Assembly (NCBI GenBank): GCA_039545275.1
Contig: BCHS01000012.1
Location: forward strand, 558,001 to 622,000
Direction of reading: 5' to 3'
DNA from: Pseudomicrostroma phylloplanum
Lineage: Eukaryota; Basidiomycota; Exobasidiomycetes; Microstromatales
DNA length: 64,000 nt
The translations under genes and the position numbers were made by a program. The notes under the pieces are model-generated. The model made no database searches. It was not told where the DNA came from and saw nothing but the letters and a program-made list of their open reading frames with translations. This document shows, one piece after another, positions 9,355-18,075 of this stretch; the first letter of the stretch is position 1; each line of letters starts with the position of its first letter.

Positions 9355-12300
9355 CTACTGCAAATAGCTATCAAGCGGCTCTCCCAGCACCCTCTCCACA
9401 GCAGCAATGAACGCCCTCGTCCTATCCACCACCTCCGTCTCATCACTCTCCATCAGTTCAGCAATATGCGGTACCGTCTCCGGCACGAGCCCAAGCAGAA
9501 CAGCCGCCAGGGTCGTCTCGGACCACATGGCAGTGGCGACATCAAGCGCTGCTACGCGCGTGGGCACCTCGTCGATGCGCAGCTGCGTCAGGAGCGCCGA
9601 ATTGAGCACCTTGAGCGAGGCTTCGTCCGGTACCGTCTTGGCCAATTGCGCAACGGCGGGCGCCAGCGCACGCGTTACCTCTTCATGTCCGCTACCGCCA
9701 GGCGTAACGGCGAGGTTCTTCAGGAGCTCAGGGTTGCGCATAGAGAGCTGACCGATAAAGGCAGGAGTGAGCTTGGAGAGACGCGATGGGTTCCAGAAGG
9801 TGCCCTCGTCGTGCGTGGCAGACTTGGCTATGCTGGCCACCACGGCAGACCACAGCTCGGCGTTCTGCACCTCGCGTGCGCGGAAGGCAGCCAAAAGCTC
9901 GATCGTGAGATCCAAGAGGGTCGAGTAGTAGTGCGACACGAGGCCTCGAAGCTGGTCCGAGAGGGCGTTGTTGATCTTGTAGAGGGCAATGCGCCTAGCG
10001 ACCAAGCCGACGTCATTGACAGGGAGCTCGCCGTCGCTCTCCTCGACCAGATCAAGCGCAGCCCAGTCGTAAATGCGCAGGAAGAGAGGTCGGAACGTCG
10101 TCTCGTTGAGCTTGAGGACCAGACGGACAAAGACGCGCACGGTAGAGTCCTCAACGGCATTGACATCTCGCAGAGCCAGCGTCTTGGTGAGGCGACGAAG
10201 ATCAAGCACTTGCAAAACAAAGCGGAAGACTGCCTTGTAGTTGGCCGAGATACCAGCTCGGTCTGTTTGGCTAAGCGCCTTGTTGAGCAGCGTGAGGACG
10301 GCCAAAAGGGATTCGGCACCAACGCTGTCCTTTGATGCTTCAGACCAGAGGTCAAAGATGCACGCAAACAGCTTCTCGGAGGGCATCCGCTTGATGACGG
10401 TAGTCAAGAGACGGTTCAGCGACTTGCCAGTCGGCGTAACAGAGCGCTCATCCAGTGAGCCACGTAGATGACTCTTGCTAAACGCACCCAAGACCTGCCT
10501 CAAGTGCGAGTCCATGAAAGTGGTCACAGACTTGAACAGGTTCTCCAATGTCTCAAAAGATCGAACAACGATGGCGACCGGCATTGCTGCATTGACGACG
10601 GTGGCCAGACTGAGCTCGACCAAAGGCTTGAGGTGCGCAATGACTCGCGGTCCGAGAGCACCAGCGAGACTTCGCAGGATAGAGAAGGTCTTCTGTCGCT
10701 CGCCAGAGGGCAGAGCAGCGTCTTTGGCTAGTGTCAGGACGACGGGGAGCGTCTGGCCCAGAGCGGACAGTTCCTGCGGGTCAGCAGACGCAGACAAGAC
10801 TTCAATGGCGGCAAGAGCAGCAGATCGGCTAGATGCATCATTGCCTGCGAGCTGGCTTCGAGCTGCATCGATGATCTTGGAGCTAGAGTTGGCCGCAATC
10901 TCCCTTTCTGCCTTTGTGGCTGTAGAGAGTCGGGTGGCAACCAACTGGAAACCGCTGCTTGCATGTCTGCCCTCAACCTGCGAAACGAGCTGCTCGGCAA
11001 TGCCCATAAAGAGAGGGATGGGGATGAGAGCCATGACTCCCTCCAACGTATCACGCGCCAGAGCCGCAACACTTTCATCCTGGCATTGCGCCATCGTCAA
11101 TGCGCTCTCCACAAAGGAGTGGTAGGCAGCATCCGAAGTCGCCAGTGTCTGCCTGCCGGCGAGGCCTCGCGAGGAAGCAAGAACGGCTTTGATGAAGCAC
11201 AGCAGAGCGAGTACCTGAGTCTTGGCGTTCACCTGTCGCTCCGAGTGTTCGCTGTTGATGTTGCTGAGCCTGTCGAGGAAGACCTGCTCTGTCATATCCG
11301 CAACGTCATGGTCCTTCGAGTCCCATAGCCTTAACACCTCTTGCCAGACCTCATTGAGTGCCTGCAGCTGAACGAGACCCGTCTGGGCACTGAAGACTCC
11401 GAGCGGCAACTGCAGGCTAGAGCTAGCCTCGCCTCTAGCCTGTCTTGCAATCTTGTGCGCGGATCGATCCACGAGGAGCATTGAGACGGCAGCCGCGTAG
11501 TCCTGTGCTCCCAATACCTCAACGAGGAGCTGGAAGAAGTTCTGGCGACGGTGGCGCGGTACATGGGTAGCCGAGTCGGTGAAGATACATAGGAAAGGAC
11601 GCGAAGCTTTGAGCAGGGCAAACGAAGACTTGCTGGCATCTCCACGGCTCTTGAGTGACTTGACCAGTGGGGGCAGGATACTTTGCAATACTCGCTCGAC
11701 AACGGTGAAGCTGAAGGCGTCATCCCTCTGCAGGACGGTCGATCCGACAAAGGTAAAGATTGGCATCGCGCTGTGCAGGACCAGCTCAGGAGCGAGACCT
11801 GCGACCATTGATAGCAACAGAAGAGCTTGTTGGAACGTCGAAGGGTTGCTAGAGGCCTTGATGACATTGACGACTGTGTCGACTCGCACTGACTGCACGA
11901 TGTCACTGGTGGGCATGGCAGCTTCGAGAAGCTTGTTGAGATTGCTCATACACAGGTGCAAGAGATAGTCGCCGTTGATGGTCTTGGACGAGTGAAGGTC
12001 GACGATAACTCGCAAGTCCTCGAACAGCTCCAGAATCAAGGGCCCGTTGGCCGACAGAGGGTGCGACAGACTCGATTCCAACAGCTCGCCTAGAACAGCG
12101 GCGCTGGTTTCCACAGACTGGTCTTCATCGCTCGTCTTGCTCTTCTTGGCTGTTGGCGCCTCTGCCACGCCATGCAAGCGTGTTGAGATATTGCCACGTA
12201 GCTGAGCAAAGAGCAACGTCAATACACCAGCGTCCATCTCGATGGAGGCAAGAGCTTGTCTGACCTCAGTAGGCGCTCGGGAGTCTGGCTTGGCGAGAAC

Positions 12301-15300
12301 ATTGACCATCGACTCCACGGCCTCCCTGCGAAGGTCTGGTGATAGAACAGGGTAGACACGAGCGAGACCTTGAGCCGCATTCTTGCAGGCAACCGGCTGC
12401 GAGGAAGAGATGCTTTTGATCAAGAGGGAGAAAGCGCCACTCGCGCTGTCTTGCAGTACCGGCTTCGAGCGTTTGTCGAAAGCCTCATATAGCAATGCAG
12501 AGAATTCCTCGCTCTCCTCGCCCTCGAGCTGGCCGTTGAACAACGGAATCGAGGCTTGTGCGGGTGCAACAATGTCGCCAATCAAGCGCATCAAGGACTG
12601 CAGCTTCGTCAGGTCTCGCACCTTGGAGAGAACGCGGAGGAGGGACAGCTTCGTCTTGTAGGATGGCAATGCATCAACGTGTGACAGCAAGTAAGCAGTA
12701 ACGCTTCGCTTGAAGTTGACCTCCTTCTTGTCCTGACCTTTGCTCGGGGTCAAGAGCCCGCCAAGGAGGGATGACACGAACGAAGCATCGTTTGTTAGAG
12801 ACTCGGAGTGCTTCGACAGCTCGAAGCAGAACTGGTATGTTGAGGCGCAGTCGAGGTACTTCAATGGTTCAGACGCAGTCCCGTAAATGCCATCGTAACC
12901 CCAGACTTCGACGTCGCTAGACGCCTTTGAGGCAGATCCCTCCTTGGCCATGAGCATGATAAGCTGCTGGCAGGCCAGAGCTCCTTGGCGGACGGCGACG
13001 GCAAAGTGGCCCAAAGCGATCAATAGAGTGGGAAGCAAGGTCTGGAAATCTCGCATGCGGGAAGTCTTATCGGTCGAGTAAGCGGAGAGGAAGGCTCTGA
13101 GATGCTTGAGTGCAGCTGTAGTCACAGCCTCATCCGTCTCAGCCGTCGAGCAGAGCCCAGCCAAAAACGATCCGGCGTTCTCGCCGAGCTGAGCGAAGAG
13201 GGCTGCAAGCAGCTGTCGACTGGCCTGGGCATCGTAGGTGTAGTGGTTGGCTAGCACGTACAGCTGGCGAGCAAAGGCGATGTGGTGGTTGGCATCTTCG
13301 GGCGACATGCCAAGCAGATGCTCGTCGCTAGCGGAGCTCTTGAGGTCGAGACTCTGGGCAGCGGAGATGAGACCTTGCCAGAATAGGAGGCCGAGCACCT
13401 TGGTTGGGCGTTCGTGCACGGCCAGCCAAGCTTGATCAGCTACTCCGCTGCCCAACAGTGAATAGTCTGCGCTCGCAGTCAGTAGATATTGCGAAGTCTC
13501 AGCAGCCTGCAACAGCCGACGAACGAGCATCTCAAATCTAGGGCTACCAGAGGTGAGAGCAAGCATCTCGTTGATGACAAGAAGGCTCAAGGCCTTGGTG
13601 CTGGCCTGGGCAGGGTTCGACTCGACTTGTGAGAGGCTGAAGAATAGGAACGACACGTGGGAAACCCAGTGGCTGTCGCTCTCAGCCTCATTGATCCAGG
13701 GCGCCAAGGCAGATACGACCAACCTGTTGGCCTTGATCGCTTGATCAGTAGAATCAGTCTCTGTAGCGTTCATTTTCTTGACAAGAGCGCCCAGCGGACT
13801 GCTACTGTCGGTGTTCAGAAGGGCTTGGCGCACTACCACTGCTTCCTTCTTGTTGCTCTTCGTTGTCAGTAGACGAGACCAGAGAATGTTGCGAAGGACG
13901 CGGTTGCTAGCTTTTGGATGGCGAGAGAGGAACGGCCCAAGCAAGAACTCCAAATGGGCTCGCAAAACAACGGGTGATACGTTCGGGGATACTGTCACCG
14001 CCTCGATTGGCTGGAGAAGGGCATCGGACGAAGTGACGGCGTTGAGCAAGACCTGCCCATTGGAAGAGTAGACGGTCTTCAGAACGGCTTCATCATCGTC
14101 AGCCAGGCGCGGCAGAAGAGCTTTCTGCACGGCCGGCGAGTCAACGCCAGATGCATACTCGGTGATAGACGTCATGAAGGCCTCTAGGGCAAGAGCGCGC
14201 TGACTGGGCTCTGCAGAGTTCAACTTCAACCACTCTACCGAAGAGCTCGATGAAGAAGCACCTCCTGAGCTGGCCATGTCGAGGCTGATGAGCTGCGAGA
14301 GGATGTCATTGACCCGGATCTTGTTGGCTGGAGTAGCATCTGGCCCTGTGAACGGCCGCAGAGCTGTGTTCCAGACATCTGGGCGGGACTGGCGGCATGT
14401 AGCCAGAATTGTGAGCAGTGCAGGTGTTGGTGCAGAGTTCTCACGAGCGACCTTTGCAATGAACGTCTCCAAGGTCGATGACTGGACACCGCCTCCCTGT
14501 TCGGGAAGGCTGACGAGGCCTTTCAGCGCCCGAGCGGCTGACTCGGCTAGCCGTTCGTCGACACTCTGAGCCAATGGGACAAAGGCATCGAAAAGACCTG
14601 CCAGGAAGGGCGCAATATCGTAGCTCTCGCTCATGGTCGCCAGCTCCGAGGCTAGACCGCGGTGGCGTAGGAGACTCTCCGCTGTACTGGTCGTGATGAG
14701 CTTATTGACGTTGTCCGCACCGACGTTGGTGCTCAAGGCTGCCGAGGCGGTGAGAAAGGCCTGAAATTGACGAACGTTGGGCTTGGCGCCGAGGGCTGTA
14801 TGCCAGAGCTCAGAGATGGTCGTTGCGGCGGCATCAGCGCTGAGATGGAAAGAGACGCCAATTGCACAGAGTACAAGAGTGCCGGCCGTCTGCGCCTCAG
14901 GTCCGAGGCCATTGGAGGTAGCGGCAGAGACGGCAGCCGGAAGGATGATGCTCAAGACGAGCTGCTCGGCGTCCTGCTTGGCCTGGGCGCTGGCTCCTGA
15001 CTTGCGCTTCTTTGCGGAGCTCGCCATACCCATTGAGGTCTCTGCTCCGCTTGTTACACCACTCAGACGGGTACAGAGCTGCACGAGCGTAGAAGACCAG
15101 AAGAGAATCTGCGGTCGCTGAGGAGCCTTGGAGCTCGACGAGCTAGTCAGGCTTTGCGTGACGAAGCGGATGAGATCGAGAGAGTGGGAAGAGCTAGGCG
15201 GGGCAAGCATCGCTGAGAGAAGGACAGACGTCGGCAATGGCTGCGTAGTCTTTTGCAGAGGCTGGAGGAAAGAGAGGTAGGGCTGAGAGGAGAGGTCGAG

Positions 15301-15768
15301 GATGTGGATCATGCGAGCGAATTGAGGTGTCTGGTGGTATGGCAGGAAGACCCTAAGCACGGCGAGCGAGTTGAAGTCGTGTATCCTGAATCTCCTGACG
15401 AGCCATTCGAGACACTTTGCAGCGCTCTTGCTCAGTACCACTGGGCTGACCAGCTCGAGGAAGTCCTCGATTGTTCTGTTCAGAGCAGCATTCTCCTCGC
15501 CGCCCAGCATGGTTCGATCTGTAGACCTGGCCGCAGGCCCGAAGAGAGCTTGCCCGCCAGTCCACTTTTCGAATACACCATCTTCCAGGATGAGCTCGTT
15601 GAAGCCCGTCTCGCCGAGAGAGTAGACTGTGTCGAGATCCTGCGAGGCTGCCGTGCGTGGCGGGAAGAGGTAGGATGCGTGGGTGGTGAGGGCCGAGGCC
15701 GAGGCGAGGCGAGAGGCATTGAGCGATCGCAAGCCCGACAGCTGCGACGCCAGAGACGACGAGGCCAT
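9355..15768 (-). CDS. UTP10: U3 small nucleolar RNA-associated protein 10 (HEAT repeats)
   Basis: A single uninterrupted 2137-codon frame. The N terminus (SSLASQLSGLRSLNASRL), a block near residues 110-165 (CLEWLVRRFRIHDFN, LRVFLPYHQTPQFARMIHIL) and the end (AAVERVLGEPLDSYLQ) are hallmarks of UTP10/HEATR1. The middle is made of HEAT-like helix pairs and the C-terminal part is the BP28CT-type region. The protein is in the t-UTP/UtpA complex of the small-subunit processome in the nucleolus, needed for 18S rRNA processing and linked to rDNA transcription. Length fits the family (about 1,800-2,150 residues). No intron is needed. Confidence 0.96.
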   Translation of the reverse strand: MASSSLASQLSGLRSLNASRLASASALTTHASYLFPPRTAASQDLDTVYSLGETGFNELILEDGVFEKWTGGQALFGPAARSTDRTMLGGEENAALNRTIEDFLELVSPVVLSKSAAKCLEWLVRRFRIHDFNSLAVLRVFLPYHQTPQFARMIHILDLSSQPYLSFLQPLQKTTQPLPTSVLLSAMLAPPSSSHSLDLIRFVTQSLTSSSSSKAPQRPQILFWSSTLVQLCTRLSGVTSGAETSMGMASSAKKRKSGASAQAKQDAEQLVLSIILPAAVSAATSNGLGPEAQTAGTLVLCAIGVSFHLSADAAATTISELWHTALGAKPNVRQFQAFLTASAALSTNVGADNVNKLITTSTAESLLRHRGLASELATMSESYDIAPFLAGLFDAFVPLAQSVDERLAESAARALKGLVSLPEQGGGVQSSTLETFIAKVARENSAPTPALLTILATCRQSRPDVWNTALRPFTGPDATPANKIRVNDILSQLISLDMASSGGASSSSSSVEWLKLNSAEPSQRALALEAFMTSITEYASGVDSPAVQKALLPRLADDDEAVLKTVYSSNGQVLLNAVTSSDALLQPIEAVTVSPNVSPVVLRAHLEFLLGPFLSRHPKASNRVLRNILWSRLLTTKSNKKEAVVVRQALLNTDSSSPLGALVKKMNATETDSTDQAIKANRLVVSALAPWINEAESDSHWVSHVSFLFFSLSQVESNPAQASTKALSLLVINEMLALTSGSPRFEMLVRRLLQAAETSQYLLTASADYSLLGSGVADQAWLAVHERPTKVLGLLFWQGLISAAQSLDLKSSASDEHLLGMSPEDANHHIAFARQLYVLANHYTYDAQASRQLLAALFAQLGENAGSFLAGLCSTAETDEAVTTAALKHLRAFLSAYSTDKTSRMRDFQTLLPTLLIALGHFAVAVRQGALACQQLIMLMAKEGSASKASSDVEVWGYDGIYGTASEPLKYLDCASTYQFCFELSKHSESLTNDASFVSSLLGGLLTPSKGQDKKEVNFKRSVTAYLLSHVDALPSYKTKLSLLRVLSKVRDLTKLQSLMRLIGDIVAPAQASIPLFNGQLEGEESEEFSALLYEAFDKRSKPVLQDSASGAFSLLIKSISSSQPVACKNAAQGLARVYPVLSPDLRREAVESMVNVLAKPDSRAPTEVRQALASIEMDAGVLTLLFAQLRGNISTRLHGVAEAPTAKKSKTSDEDQSVETSAAVLGELLESSLSHPLSANGPLILELFEDLRVIVDLHSSKTINGDYLLHLCMSNLNKLLEAAMPTSDIVQSVRVDTVVNVIKASSNPSTFQQALLLLSMVAGLAPELVLHSAMPIFTFVGSTVLQRDDAFSFTVVERVLQSILPPLVKSLKSRGDASKSSFALLKASRPFLCIFTDSATHVPRHRRQNFFQLLVEVLGAQDYAAAVSMLLVDRSAHKIARQARGEASSSLQLPLGVFSAQTGLVQLQALNEVWQEVLRLWDSKDHDVADMTEQVFLDRLSNINSEHSERQVNAKTQVLALLCFIKAVLASSRGLAGRQTLATSDAAYHSFVESALTMAQCQDESVAALARDTLEGVMALIPIPLFMGIAEQLVSQVEGRHASSGFQLVATRLSTATKAEREIAANSSSKIIDAARSQLAGNDASSRSAALAAIEVLSASADPQELSALGQTLPVVLTLAKDAALPSGERQKTFSILRSLAGALGPRVIAHLKPLVELSLATVVNAAMPVAIVVRSFETLENLFKSVTTFMDSHLRQVLGAFSKSHLRGSLDERSVTPTGKSLNRLLTTVIKRMPSEKLFACIFDLWSEASKDSVGAESLLAVLTLLNKALSQTDRAGISANYKAVFRFVLQVLDLRRLTKTLALRDVNAVEDSTVRVFVRLVLKLNETTFRPLFLRIYDWAALDLVEESDGELPVNDVGLVARRIALYKINNALSDQLRGLVSHYYSTLLDLTIELLAAFRAREVQNAELWSAVVASIAKSATHDEGTFWNPSRLSKLTPAFIGQLSMRNPELLKNLAVTPGGSGHEEVTRALAPAVAQLAKTVPDEASLKVLNSALLTQLRIDEVPTRVAALDVATAMWSETTLAAVLLGLVPETVPHIAELMESDETEVVDRTRAFIAAVERVLGEPLDSYLQ

Positions 15769-16126
15769 GGTGAAGGGTGGTGGTCACCAGGTGTAGTCTC
15801 TTGCCTTGGTTTGAATCTTCAGATGGGTTTAGGAGTAGCGATGGCAGAGGTGTATGTCAGTAGAGGCCAATCAGGGAAGCACTGACTGACGGACCGGGAA
15901 AAAGTCTCAAAGGAAGGAACAGGTGCGGAGTTCACACCAAAAATTTGGCACACGCGGACCAGACGCACGACCATCGGCTCACACCTGCGACGCCTGACAT
16001 GCAGATCTCACAGCTCATCGACGGCGACGATGACAGTCAGCCGCATACTGTTACCATGATCCTGACCTAGCGAAGCAATGTCGCACCTCGTCAGTTTGAG
16101 AGCAAAAGTTCTGCCTGTGAGGAGGC
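15769..16126. promoter_or_regulatory. UTP10 upstream region
   Basis: This 358-bp stretch lies upstream of UTP10 and downstream of tRNA-Ala. It should hold the UTP10 promoter. No strong element is recognised. Confidence 0.35.
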
Positions 16127-16134
16127 AAAAAAAA
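16127..16134 (-). terminator. RNA polymerase III terminator of tRNA-Ala
   Basis: A run of eight A on the + strand (T8 in the transcribed sense) lies four bases beyond the tRNA 3' end. This is a standard Pol III stop. Confidence 0.85.
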
Positions 16135-16137
16135 TTC

Positions 16138-16225
16138 TGGACGAGCGGCGATTTGAACGCCGGGCCTCATGCAGCGGTGAACACTGTATTGCTAAGCAAG
16201 CGCTCTACCCCTGAGCTACACGCCC
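16138..16225 (-). tRNA. tRNA-Ala (AGC) with a 16-nt intron
   Basis: Read on the minus strand, acceptor GGGCGTG pairs with CTCGTCC and the discriminator is A. The D arm is GCTC-AGGGGTA-GAGC and the T arm CGGCG-TTCAAAT-CGCCG. The anticodon loop reads TTAGCA, giving anticodon AGC. A 16-nt intron sits after position 37, the usual eukaryotic site. The anticodon stem has one T-T mismatch (positions 28-42) and the acceptor one T-T mismatch that is also seen in other fungal tRNA-Ala. The acceptor and discriminator match the alanine identity set. Confidence 0.9.
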
Positions 16226-16549
16226 GAGTTTGATGAGATCGATGGAAGCGAGCTCTCGTTTTGCGTATCTATAGGCCGCCGTTCATTGATCACCTATTAA
16301 TCTCTCGTCAGGACTACCGTGGCATGCTCGTTCGCAAATCCGTAAGCGCAGAGATTGGATAGCATTGAGACAGGCAGCGAAAGCATTGGTGATGGCCTCA
16401 TCACATTTACCTTCTACTTCCGCCTACTCAGCTTCTGCAGCCCCCTTTCCCCCCTTCCCCCCTTCCCCCCTTCCCCCCTTTTCACGCCTTTCCTTCACGA
16501 AGCTGTAAGCGGCAGCCCCACTGACAACGAAGGCCATATTGAATGCTCA
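16226..16549. other. Intergenic with a CCCCCCTT tandem repeat
   Basis: This 324-bp gap between tRNA-Ala and secreted gene A has no supported gene. It holds the C/T repeat listed next and otherwise nothing recognised. Confidence 0.5.
16439..16482. repeat. CCCCCCTT microsatellite
   Basis: About four to five copies of a C6T2-type 8-nt unit, strongly pyrimidine on the + strand. It lies in the 3' flank of secreted gene A. Confidence 0.85.
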
Positions 16550-17383
16550 TCAACATCGGACTGCCAGATGGGCTCCATCCCCCTTCTCCTCGGGCGCAGA
16601 TGCATCGGCTTCATCTTCACCAAGATCCCTGCGCCTCGGAGGTAGACCTTGACCAAATTGTGGTGGGGGATCCTGGCCCTTGCTGCCAGGGTAGAGGGCC
16701 TTGTATCCGAGGTAACTTGCCAGACCCAGGCCGGCTAGCGTCAGCAGACCACCTGCAGCGAACGTCTTCCTTCCGGGCCTCCACGATCGGTCAGTCCTCG
16801 CTGTCAAGCGGTCCTCGCTGTGTTCGTCGGAGAGCATCATTTTATCGGTGACGTCCCTTCGACAACCTCCTCCGGAGTAAGCGGGGTCCTCGGGCAGAAA
16901 TTGCTGTTGTTGTTCTTGCTGCTTCTTGCGCTCTCGCTCCTTCTTGTCCCTCAACAGCTTACTGATCAAGAAATAGCCTCCGCTACCGAGCGCTCCGAGA
17001 CCTAAGAGACTCCCAATGATGACGTTCTTGCGGCTGTGTTGCCGTGCGTCCAAAGTCGAAGCGTCAGGCTCGTCTTCGGTTGAGCGAGCTTGCAATAGTC
17101 GCCTGACCAGGAAGCGCTGCCTATCCTGGAAGTCGGTATCTATGTCATCGTCCTCAGTAGCTCGGGTGACCCAAGCGCTCGAAGCCAAGTCCGGCGCGAA
17201 CTCCGGCAGACTACGGGCGAAGACTGCTTCGGCACTGGACTGCTGATGCTCGTCCGTTGCTTTTCGAGGCATAAATCTTGGCTCAGAGTCTTCTGGTCGA
17301 AGGAGACCCTGCGGAGGTGCCGGAAGGGCTGCGACACCCTCGAAGACGAGGAAGACGAGGACGAAGAGTTTTGCGCACTTCAT
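16550..17383 (-). CDS. Secreted glycine-rich module family, member A (two modules)
   Basis: A 277-residue single-exon protein of a family I cannot name. The signal peptide MKCAKLFVLVFLVFEGVAAL is followed by PAPPQGLL, the block shared with members B, C and D. Two glycine-rich hydrophobic stretches lie at about residues 120-143 (SLLGLGALGSGGYFLI) and 197-221 (AAGGLLTLAGLGLASYLGY). The first is followed by a long Lys/Arg/Gln tail, the second by GYKALYPGSKG. Basic pairs (VRR, CRRD, RRRD) lie between modules, as in a precursor cut by a Kex2-type protease. The stretches could also be membrane spans. A TATAAG box lies 166 bp upstream. Gene B is next to it in the same orientation, so the two look like tandem duplicates. 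Confidence 0.78.
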   Translation of the reverse strand: MKCAKLFVLVFLVFEGVAALPAPPQGLLRPEDSEPRFMPRKATDEHQQSSAEAVFARSLPEFAPDLASSAWVTRATEDDDIDTDFQDRQRFLVRRLLQARSTEDEPDASTLDARQHSRKNVIIGSLLGLGALGSGGYFLISKLLRDKKERERKKQQEQQQQFLPEDPAYSGGGCRRDVTDKMMLSDEHSEDRLTARTDRSWRPGRKTFAAGGLLTLAGLGLASYLGYKALYPGSKGQDPPPQFGQGLPPRRRDLGEDEADASAPEEKGDGAHLAVRC

Positions 17384-17548
17384 GGTAGAGGTTTCAGTTT
17401 ACTAGTGGGCAAATGGAGTTGTATCGTAAAAGGGCCAGCCTTGTGTTCAGAATGGTGGCTGGAATGACCAGCGAAGGATTTGGGGAGGGGGAGGGGTGGT
17501 GAGCACTGCTGACGGATCATCAACAAGAACGACAGCCCCAAGCCGATT

Positions 17549-17554
17549 CTTATA
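17549..17554 (-). promoter_or_regulatory. TATA box of secreted gene A
   Basis: TATAAG in the minus sense, 166 bp before the ATG. Members C and D have TATA-like boxes at a similar distance (170 and 145 bp). Confidence 0.5.
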
Positions 17555-18075
17555 GATGTTCCCTCCTCCGACCGACGACTAGGCAGCCCTTGCTTAATCG
17601 AAGTGTTGCTGGAAGCAAAGTTTCGACCCTGCCTTCGATCGTAGCAATAGTGTCTTGTTGCTTGAGGGCAATGTTCTTTGAGCACACTGCTTAGGACCAG
17701 GTCGAGATGACCGAAGAGATTGTCAAAGGCATGAGTGGGGGGTTGGAGCAACACACTGATATTGTGGGCGCCCTGCGATGATGCATTTGCTGTGCAGCAA
17801 ACGCCTACAAAAGGCCGGCGAATGCCTAGTAGCAATGGCGCTGCTGAGCCACGCGTCCTTGTGGCAGCCCCCTCACAACAAGTTCGCCCAGAGCAACGCT
17901 GCGTCATCCCGTCCACCGACTTCACAAGCGGTTTGAAGAATACACAATGTCTCGACGAGAGCGCTCGGAGTCCGGAGTGGGCTGATAATAAATCTCGAAT
18001 TGGAAGCAAGCGGGCAAAGTCGTAAACGACTTATGAAGGCACTGCATAACAATGACTGTCGAATTGACGCGATCC
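17555..18075. other. Intergenic between secreted genes A and B
   Basis: This is the distal promoter of gene A and the 3' flank of gene B. A 209-codon minus-strand frame crosses it, but it has no signal peptide or family motif and overlaps the TATA box, so it is not called. No repeat or RNA gene is seen. Confidence 0.45.

Noticed and set aside
9175..10335. 386-codon + strand frame
   Set aside because: Antisense shadow of UTP10, whose family match on the minus strand is clear.
17380..18009. 209-codon minus frame between secreted genes A and B
   Set aside because: No signal peptide or family motif; covers the gene A promoter.
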